64,000 bases of DNA from Melampsora larici-populina 98AG31 (Eukaryota; Basidiomycota; Pucciniomycetes; Pucciniales; Melampsoraceae): the NCBI RefSeq assembly GCF_000204055.1, contig NW_006768867.1:35783-99782 (forward strand), in the 5' to 3' direction. Positions 42,041 to 50,312 of this stretch are shown here, in pieces; position 1 is the stretch's first letter; each line of letters starts with the position of its first letter. Made by a program: the position numbers and the translations under genes. Under the pieces are notes generated by a model, which saw nothing but the letters and a program-made list of their open reading frames with translations, did no database searches and was not told the origin of the DNA.

Positions 42041-42292
42041 GCATTCAGATACAGAATGCAGATCAGGCGCCTTTAGGCACGTACAGAAATACAATTGACT
42101 GGGCGAAACTTTAAATATTTCAATTGGAAGAGCTGAACCTTAAAAAGCAGACAACTGACCCCGGCGACGTCGTGTAGGGCGAGCTCGGGTGGCTAGGCGA
42201 CGTGCCAGGGACGGTCGTCCTAGTTATGGGGCCCGGAGCTCTACAACAGACGAAGCCGTGATTCCCGTAACTCGGAGGGTGGGTGGGCTGTA

Positions 42293-42476
42293 GGCGCGAG
42301 GCCGGCCGGGCGTTTGGTTCTCGAGAACCAACCCGAAGGCAGGGCTCCGCCACTCCCCCATCACGATCTCTCTGACTCAAAGTAAGAGCGATCAATTGGG
42401 TGAAGGATTCAGTTTCCTGAATATCTCACATAAGTATCATCCCACTCGTTAAACCAGAGCTAACTGAGGAGTGGGT
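42293..42476 (+). repeat. Ngaro split direct repeat B1
   Basis: 184 bp, identical to B2. Contains the perfect palindrome TTGGTTCTCGAGAACCAA at 42314-42331. Ends directly at A2. Confidence 0.95.
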
Positions 42477-42722
42477 TGAAAGAACCACTAGGCACGACGT
42501 GGTTCTTAAGCCCACGGTGCCTTAGCGGAGGAGAGGTGCGCGGGACGGCGCGCACGTTGCAAATCGACATTGTCGAGTTTTGGAATTTGGAATTGGGTTC
42601 CAAAAATTCTCAACTCAAAATTTGCACCTCGCTAAGCAACGTCAAGATTTAATTATCGACTCCTCAAAGATAATCAAATCATTACACTCCATTGAAATTC
42701 AAGTACTGAATTTTTTCGACAA
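42476..42722 (+). repeat. Ngaro split direct repeat A2
   Basis: Copy of A1; shares its first T with the last base of B1. Confidence 0.95.
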
Positions 42723-42825
42723 CCTCCCACCCACCCGGTCAGATATCAAATGAGTTAAGAGTTAACTGACATAAGAGTTAAGAGTTAACTGACATAAGAA
42801 GTATGAATCCCACCCACCGACCCAG

Positions 42826-43009
42826 GGCGCGAGGCCGGCCGGGCGTTTGGTTCTCGAGAACCAACCCGAAGGCAGGGCTCCGCCACTCCCCCATCACGAT
42901 CTCTCTGACTCAAAGTAAGAGCGATCAATTGGGTGAAGGATTCAGTTTCCTGAATATCTCACATAAGTATCATCCCACTCGTTAAACCAGAGCTAACTGA
43001 GGAGTGGGT
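42826..43009 (+). repeat. Ngaro split direct repeat B2, 3' end of element
   Basis: Copy of B1, same palindrome at 42847-42864. Separated from A2 by 103 bp that contain the doubled run GTTAACTGACATAAGA (about 42757-42800). Confidence 0.95.
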
Positions 43010-43152
43010 GAACTGCGAAAACTCCAAGTTTAACTGTGCAAGCCCCTCACGGGCGAACGCTTTTTAAGAGTTGAGGTACTTCAATGAATGTAAATTTTGA
43101 TGAGAAATTTCTTAACACATCATGTAGGCAGGCTACATAATGACATGAATGA
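43010..43152. other. Short spacer between Ngaro element and foldback
   Basis: No gene. Continues the host sequence interrupted by the Ngaro element. Confidence 0.4.
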
Positions 43153-43619
43153 CACCGCGGGAATTAACTTGTTTGAAACTCGAATGAGCGGAATTTCGGT
43201 GTCCGGGTTCAAAATTTCCTCGAATCGATAAACTCGTTCACAACTCGTTAACATTACGTTCGCCGATTTCCCTCGAGTACACTACATACTACATACACAT
43301 ACACAGCACTTTCAAAACCTCCAATTCCAACCGTTCAAGTATCTCACCCCTCATCATGTCCTCACCCAACTCCTTTCTTTTTTCATGGTTGATCAAGGCT
43401 TGACAAATGAAGGTGAAGGTGAGGAATGGTGAAAGGGTTTGTTGTTGTATCATGTGACTGTACATACACGGGGCCAGCAGAGTACAGAGTACAGCCCGAG
43501 GGAAATTGGCAAACCTATTGCTAACGAATTGTGAACGAGTTTCTTGATTCGAGGAAATTTCGAACCCGGACACCGAAATTTCACTCATTCGGGTTTCAAA
43601 CAAGTTAATTCCCGCGGTG
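43153..43619. mobile_element. 467-bp foldback/MITE with ~125-bp inverted repeats
   Basis: Left arm 43153-43277 and right arm 43495-43619 are inverted copies with roughly ten percent mismatch, ends CACCGCGGGAATTAACTTG. TGA lies outside both ends (43150-43152, 43620-43622), a possible 3-bp target duplication. No transposase; ORFs inside are by-products of the arms. Confidence 0.75.
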
Positions 43620-44508
43620 TGATTTATAGACTTGTTTTTCTTAAATGATTTGGTTGGTTTACTGGTCCATTATGGGTTTGAGAGGTAGAAAAGGTGAAGA
43701 TAAACTTGTAAAGAAAGTGTTTGTTGAGATTTTTGGTTGTGGAAACATATTTAAAATTTGGTATCTTATTGAGATGGGTGTGAATAACACCTCTCCTCAG
43801 AGGGGTTTGTGGAACTTACAGGTTTTTGCCTTTGTTGACTTCTATCAACACTTCTAAGGCTCAGGGTCACAGAATTTGATTTGCTAGTTTTTTGATATTG
43901 GCTTTATCTTGTCTGATCAAAATGTTCCAAGAGCTGTTCTAAAAGCTAACCAAGTGACCAAAAAGCTTAGTAGTAGTACACCTGCTTGAGCGGTTTGGCT
44001 ATGATCTTTTAATCAATGTGAACTTGATACACAAAAGTGACCACCAGCACCAGTCCATGATCCTTCCAAACAGTCATCACACTTTACTAATCCCTATGAA
44101 TGTCTTGTGGCATGTATTAGGCTAGCACATGAAGGAATGAAATGGCACAGCACTGTAACTGTTAACAAACAGGCCTGGGATTTGAGCATTTGATGTGCAG
44201 ATTATACAGATTCTTGTTGTATGTTGAATATACACTCATTGCTACATGAGGTAACCTCAGCTTATGTATTCAAGAGCTCCTTCTGAGAAACAGGTTATCA
44301 TCATGGTCAATTGTTCAGATTCTGAAATAGTTTCATAATTCTCTCATACCCACATCCAAAATGTTTTAGATACCACTAAAACTTGCTTCAAGCTGAAATT
44401 TTCATTCTACCAAAAATATAATAATCCTTATCATTCCTTTGGCCCAAGCAGTCATACCAATACAAAGAAAAAAACACAATATTTTTTGTCATCATACACT
44501 CTCCAGAT
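43620..44508. other. Upstream region of paralog A
   Basis: AT-rich, no gene recognised. Around 44160-44250 it resembles 49625-49710 upstream of paralog B (shared GGATTTGAGCATTTGAT and TCATTGCTACATGA), so the promoter region was part of the duplication. Confidence 0.55.
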
Positions 44509-47286
44509 ATGCCAAGGAATATATGGCTATTCAGATACTTCCTGGTAATCTCACTGAAGGCTTCAACTTATCAACTATGTTCAGGGCTACAGTTGACATC
44601 TGAGATATCAGGTGACACAAATAGGGGAGATGGTTTTTTTGGTTTTGATCTTGATTTTCCTCAGAGTCCTTTGGTACCAGAAAATCTCAAACAATCTTCA
44701 AGAAATGCTGTGGAATATCAAGGTGACCAACCAAATCAGGTATCTGATCACATTTATGATAGTCTGGGAAAACTTGATTATGAACCTTCACATCACATCA
44801 CTGTCTCAAACCACTGTGCTGATTATGACAGTTTGATGGTAAATATGGCAGAGCTTACTTCTGAAAATCCATACTCACTCAATAGCCACACATATGATAG
44901 ACATCACTTACAACCATCACCAATTGGACATACTTGGGAAGCTACTCATTGGATAACACCCCAGGTGTTATCAGGTATGCAAACCAATGATATATTTGAT
45001 TCCAATGCATACATAAATGAATACTTTGATTATTTGAATAATCTACAGACATATGAAGACTTGGAAAAAAATAATCAGCCAGGGACAGATACATGTGGAT
45101 CACACCAACACTCAAACCCAAGTTCAGAAATCCATTTCTCAGCTGGTCAATACTCACACATAACACCTTCTGTTACAGTAGATCCAAAAGGCACAGATCC
45201 AGAAAAAGATCAGTGTCAAGGGAAAGTACAAGAGGAAGGTATACTTGATCCCATTCTAATTGAAGGGAATGGTGTTTCAGATCAAATTAATGAAAATCCA
45301 CTTAGCTATATGGACAGTGAAGAAATGCAAATGGGGAATCAATCAACAGGATTAAGAAAGGAAACCCCTCACTTTGAGCAAAATAGTGTAGTACCAGGTA
45401 TATACTCTCCAACAATTTCAAACTCAGAAAAAAGGCAAGAAATATTGGAGCAGTCTGTAGGGACAACAAATTCCAATAGTGTCTCCATGCTGGATGGGAC
45501 AAGACCCCTGGGTGTCAATGAGGCAGGTATATTTGAAAACATTGGAGGGTGTAGGCTCCCAGATGAAAATACACTCAGTCATACAGTAATTGAGGAAACA
45601 CAAACAAGGAAACAATCAATAGGACTGAGACAAGGGAGTCCCCAATCTGATAAACATAGTGTTATGGAATCAGGTCTATACTCTCCCACAATATCAAATT
45701 CAGAAAAATGGAAGAAGAAATTGGCCAAGAGTGTGGGGACAAAACAGCTCAATAGTCAGTCAATTTCAAATAATGCATCATTGGTGAAACCCAGGGAGAT
45801 GAAGAGTCAATTCAGTGAAAATCTAGCACTCAATTCCAGTCACAAAGTTATTTACAAAAAGCGGAAACTTTCTGCAATTCCCAAACACTGTATCTCCAAA
45901 ACCAAAACCATTCCTGATTCACCAAACCACCTCCTCTCTCTACAGAAGATTGGAATGAAGAATTCAAGTAGGTCACCAATACTTTGCTATGAGATACATG
46001 AGTTTTTCCGTGAAATACATGAGAAGATCAAAGCCCATCATGAATTCAGTTTGGAAGAGGGGGATTCTGTCAGGCTGGCTGTAAGGAATGCAGGGGGGAC
46101 AGTGGTTATGGTCTTCCTGGGTATCTTGAAAGTCTTTGAGGGTAAGGGATATGGAGAGGATGAGGTTGAACTTTTGCTTAATGATGGATGGAGCTTTATG
46201 AAAGACTTCTATAGTAATTGGAATTGGGCAGATCGTTCAAAATTTGGTTTTGGAAAATCTGAGAGATATTTTTCACAAGGTGCCTTTGACCCTGATTTTC
46301 ACTTGAGATACCTGAAGCAAATCCATAAGAGCATAAATATACCATTGACATTCATCCATTCCATATCACTGCTATGGTCCAAAGAAAGAAAAAAATCAAA
46401 AATTCCTCGAGATCTATCTGAACATGGACAACAAATAATGGATGCATCAAATACCGACTCTCATGATATAAGAGGTGGACTTTATGAGAGGATTGGAATC
46501 AAGAACCATTCATTCTGGGGACCAGCACAATTCCTCAGGACAGAGTGGAACATTTATGGAGACAAGAACAGTTCATCACATTTGATATGGAAGTTGGCTT
46601 CAAATGCTGCACAGTTCCATACACCTGCTGGTAGAGATGTATGTGAAGGATTACATAGCTTCTTTGAGGGTTTGGTTCAAAAGCTACATATGGAATACAA
46701 TAATCTTAATGGATATCACCCTTCCAAGAATCTCCCAGATCAGGCAGATAATGTTCTCAGCAAAAAGCATTTGGACAACCTTAGTCTGATTGTCAAGGCT
46801 GTCAGCATGGCAGAGTACAGAGTGATAGTACCTTTCATTGGTATTATCACAATCCTAGACAGACATGCATTGACAGTGGATCAATTTCAGGTACTGATAC
46901 AGAATGCAATAGAATTTGTCAAAGATATATTTGGAAAATGGGAACATCTTAATTTCCATCCCAGCAATATCCACAATCTCTTTGAATGTAAAAGACTTAC
47001 ATGGAGATCACACAGCAAGCTACGTGACTCTGATACAATGTTTCAGACCCTCTTTGGATATGAGGATAAGAATGGATTTCCAACCCAAGTTATTTTATAT
47101 CTACTAAGGTTGTGGCACATATCAGTCATGACAAGCAATCCAGGATCCAAGAACTATATTTCATTCAAAATTACAGAGATGCCTCATTGGACGGTGAAGG
47201 AATGGAATTCATCTGCTGAAAAACTGCTAGCCAATCAGGACCCCATTGATATCCAGAAGTGGATGTTTTTCATGCCCCAGGAGTAA
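44509..47286 (+). CDS. Unrecognised family, paralog A, duplicated helical module
   Basis: A single 925-codon exon. The N-terminus (LFRYFLVISLKASTYQLCSG) looks like a signal sequence. Residues ~25-480 are disordered, Asn/Ser-rich, with a block shared with paralog B (YINEYFDYLN, YEDLEKNN) and a ~105-residue tandem repeat ending SPTISNSEKRQEIL and SPTISNSEKWKKKL. A basic KKRKLS cluster precedes the folded part. That part has two related helical modules: ~490-630 (CYEIHEFFREIHEKI; VMVFLGILKVFEG; GWSFMKDFYSNW; HSISLLWSKE) and ~705-885 (GLHSFFEGLVQKL; VPFIGIITILDRH; AIEFVKDIFGKW; YLLRLWHISVM). No enzyme motif. Paralog B lies 3.0 kb downstream on the same strand. A secreted rust-lineage protein is my best inference; function unknown. 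Confidence 0.78.
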   Translation: MPRNIWLFRYFLVISLKASTYQLCSGLQLTSEISGDTNRGDGFFGFDLDFPQSPLVPENLKQSSRNAVEYQGDQPNQVSDHIYDSLGKLDYEPSHHITVSNHCADYDSLMVNMAELTSENPYSLNSHTYDRHHLQPSPIGHTWEATHWITPQVLSGMQTNDIFDSNAYINEYFDYLNNLQTYEDLEKNNQPGTDTCGSHQHSNPSSEIHFSAGQYSHITPSVTVDPKGTDPEKDQCQGKVQEEGILDPILIEGNGVSDQINENPLSYMDSEEMQMGNQSTGLRKETPHFEQNSVVPGIYSPTISNSEKRQEILEQSVGTTNSNSVSMLDGTRPLGVNEAGIFENIGGCRLPDENTLSHTVIEETQTRKQSIGLRQGSPQSDKHSVMESGLYSPTISNSEKWKKKLAKSVGTKQLNSQSISNNASLVKPREMKSQFSENLALNSSHKVIYKKRKLSAIPKHCISKTKTIPDSPNHLLSLQKIGMKNSSRSPILCYEIHEFFREIHEKIKAHHEFSLEEGDSVRLAVRNAGGTVVMVFLGILKVFEGKGYGEDEVELLLNDGWSFMKDFYSNWNWADRSKFGFGKSERYFSQGAFDPDFHLRYLKQIHKSINIPLTFIHSISLLWSKERKKSKIPRDLSEHGQQIMDASNTDSHDIRGGLYERIGIKNHSFWGPAQFLRTEWNIYGDKNSSSHLIWKLASNAAQFHTPAGRDVCEGLHSFFEGLVQKLHMEYNNLNGYHPSKNLPDQADNVLSKKHLDNLSLIVKAVSMAEYRVIVPFIGIITILDRHALTVDQFQVLIQNAIEFVKDIFGKWEHLNFHPSNIHNLFECKRLTWRSHSKLRDSDTMFQTLFGYEDKNGFPTQVILYLLRLWHISVMTSNPGSKNYISFKITEMPHWTVKEWNSSAEKLLANQDPIDIQKWMFFMPQE

Positions 47287-47649
47287 ATTTTACAGTGATG
47301 AATGAAGAATACTCACAAAACTTATCTTTTCATCCTGACATAGTTTCATTGCTATTGATCTTTGCAATTCAGAAGTCTTTGTCTTGAAATATTGAGTCAC
47401 AGTCTTTCTTGGCGTTTAATTTTCAGCTTGTAGATACTCCAGAAATACATTTCACATCCTTTCTATTTGAAGCACTGGTGGGCTTGTGAAATCCCCTGGT
47501 AGCAAAGCTGAACCCCATTGTGATTGTTTTTCTTTTCAAAAATTCTGGAAGTAAGACCTGGCACCTGTGAGACACGGAAAGATTGAATTTTTATACCCTT
47601 CTTACCTATTTCTTTTTTCACCGTAGAGTGCTCCATTAGGTACACGTTA

Positions 47650-47850
47650 AGGGTACACAAACATTACAACCCATTTGAAAAACCCATTTAAGAAAAAATA
47701 TAAAAACCCATTCAAAAAAATATTTTTTTGAACAGAAAATTCCAGAGGGACCCAATTTATTTTTCTGTTCAAAAAAATAATTTTTTAAATGGGTTTTTCT
47801 ATTTTTTCTCAAATGGGTTTTTCAAATGGGTTGTAATGTTTGTGTACCCT
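47650..47850. mobile_element. 201-bp MITE with TA duplication
   Basis: Nearly perfect palindrome; ends AGGGTACACAAACATTACAA and its complement, with further CCCATTTGAAAAACCCATTT pairs inside. TA at 47648-47649 and 47851-47852. Confidence 0.85.
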
Positions 47851-49890
47851 TATTGGTTTATTATAATGTGCACTAATAGTGGATCTTAAAACATAGTGGC
47901 ACTATGTTTTGCCACTATGTTTGGTGTATTCAGGATATGATGTTCAAAGGTCTGACAAATGGAGGTTTGCAAGAAAATTGCAACACAAACCCTCATCAAG
48001 AATATCTTGCAATAAAAGCTCTAGGGGTTCAGAGGTGCACCTCCAACACACATCTTTTGCCACAGTCAAAACCTAAAATGAGACAACACAATATTACCAG
48101 TAATTACTGTACAAAATAGTACAAGCTGTGACAATGCTGTTCTTCCTTGCTGGGTCAATGCTCAAGACCAAGATATAGTAGATCTCACTTTGAGAAAGGG
48201 AAGTGGGCCAAGATAGTCAACAGCAGTAAGAAGAATGAAAAATTCAAGGTCAGACACAATCAAGACAAATATGAGAAGAGCAAGTAGGCAGATAAACTTA
48301 ACACCAATAAAAACAGAAACTTGGGGGGGTGGCAGTACACACTTGAGATCAATATGAGCCAGAGGATCCCATTGTGTAGATCATGTGCTAAAAGTTTTGA
48401 TCTTACTCAAATTCTACAACTTGACCTGGCGGCAAGAGCCTGTTTTATGTGAACTTGCCCTCCCACTTGATGTCAGTCATTGCTATTAACACTATAAATA
48501 AAATCCTTGTGCAATGTGGCCTGGGGTAGCCCCAAAAAGGATACTTTGTGACCAGCTGGTCTTTTGCCTTATCATCTTCTTTGAGGAGGGAGAAAACTCA
48601 AAGAGTAGGGGATTCTTGAGCTTGGAAGGTGGGTGGGGCTTTACAAATGACTTTGGAAGAGATAAGAGAGAGAGATGACTACACTTGGAAGAGTCTCACA
48701 GTGAGAAGAGATATGCAAGGGTGGAGATTATTACCTCTTACTTATCCATCAAATTTTGGTTCCATAGGAGATGCAGTGTTGGATTTGATTTTATCCTCAT
48801 CATAATAATTTTGATGTGCTTCAAAAGATGTTTGCTGAAGGCTTTGGTACAAGTGATTGACCAATTGTTTTAGATGTATTTGTCTTTTTGTAGTCAACAT
48901 TTTCAAGTATGTCATACATTCAAACATCTGGAATCTGGTGCACTTGGTGGACACCTTCTGTACCGGATACATAGTTGAGGTCACCAAAATCTAGACTCAA
49001 AATATCTGCTGAGGGACCACATTGCTGGACCACAATCTCACCGTATTTCAGAGGATATAGGGTTTTGGACAGCCTGATTGCAGAGTTTTGACTGTATCTT
49101 TTCCTTTGTGCTGTAAACCAAAAGCTAGTATGAAATTATGCATGTATATTTTTCTTTAAATACATGATTCCTTTGTGCAGTCTGATGCTTTTCTTGTTCT
49201 CTTGTTTGACTGTACCTTTTTTACAATGTTATTGTAAAATCTGAGTGTTCTATTATGTGTTGTAATTGTGCTTTGAGTTTGCATTCATCAAATAATAAAG
49301 TCAATGTGTGTCTGTAATCCTATGTACAAGGGATAGCTTTATGATCCTGTGAACCATCCCAAAAACTGTTGTGCGCTAAAAAGATACACCATGGCTTGGG
49401 TACATGTCTTGAAAAGAGCTGCAAAAATGACCACAGAGCTCATTTTGGATGTATTTTGACATTGCGACTCAAAAAGAAATTGGTCAAGGACGCCCAATTT
49501 AACTCTTCTATGTACAAACTAAATCATTCCATTACAAATCATCAATAATAATCTTGTGACATGAAGGTATGAATCATTGATCTCAGCAAATTATTTGCAA
49601 AAAAAACTGGCCTGGGGTTGAATATCCAGTGGATTTGAGCATTTGATCTACAGCTTTCTTGAGTGCCTTGATGTAGTAAAACCTGGATCATATGGTCATT
49701 GCTACATGATATGAACTTGGATTCATGTATCACAGTACCTATCCTTACACTGCAAAAATCATGTGTTTCTCCATGGTGAAAAATGATTGAACTTGATGCA
49801 CAAAATGATTAATAATGCGGATTTAATGCACAAAAATGTAGATTTAATGTAGATTTGATGCACTTTTAATCATTTTTCAAATTAAATTAT

Positions 49891-50043
49891 GGTACTCAAG
49901 GTTGTGTATAGTTTTGTATACTTTTCTGTGTATACTTTTTTTTGGCGGGAAAAAAACAAATTATACTTTTGGCCTCAATTTCCCGGCCAAAAAAAAAACT
50001 ATACATGAAAAACTATACACAACTATACACAACTTTGAGTACC
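49891..50043. mobile_element. 153-bp foldback/MITE
   Basis: Ends GGTACTCAAGGTTGTG and CACAACTTTGAGTACC are inverted copies; inner parts carry TATACTTTT/AAAACTATAC pairs. Target duplication ambiguous. Lies 270 bp upstream of paralog B, with no counterpart before paralog A. Confidence 0.75.
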
Positions 50044-50312
50044 GTAAATGTAATGATTTTTCACCTTGGAGAAACACATTATATTTGCAGCGTTACAAGT
50101 TGACATATCATCAATGCACAGCTTCTGAAACCGTTTAAAAGTTGTGTTGTACTCAACATCCAACATGTCTTGCACAATCACCAAACTTGTGACATGCAAT
50201 AGTTTCAGCTCCACCAGATATCCAAGAATAATTTTCTCACCTTTGCCTCAAGCATTTGAACTAACATGAAGAGCAAAATTATAATATCTTTATCATCTTA
50301 TACCATTTAAAT

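Larger units (their letters stand above)
36129..43009 (+). mobile_element. Complete Ngaro-type tyrosine-recombinase retrotransposon
   Basis: Order A1 (36129-36375) - gag - RT/RNase H - YR - B1 (42293-42476) - A2 (42476-42722) - B2 (42826-43009). This is the split-direct-repeat layout that defines Ngaro-like elements, in which B1-A2 mimics the junction of the circular intermediate. A1 and A2 differ at one base in 247; B1 and B2 are identical over 184. All three genes are open. No target duplication is expected and none is seen: the left flank ends ...ttttaaga and the right flank begins gaactgcg. The element is more GC-rich than its surroundings. No separate hydrolase ORF, as found in some Ngaro elements, is present. 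Confidence 0.93.
47287..50312. other. Spacer between paralogs A and B
   Basis: AT-rich with two MITEs (47650-47850, 49891-50043). Scattered ORFs up to 81 codons lack motifs. A decayed stretch similar to the paralog upstream region lies at 49625-49710. Confidence 0.5.

Noticed and set aside
43289..43603. 104-codon ORF on the minus strand
   Set aside because: Lies across the right arm and loop of the foldback element; no protein-like features.
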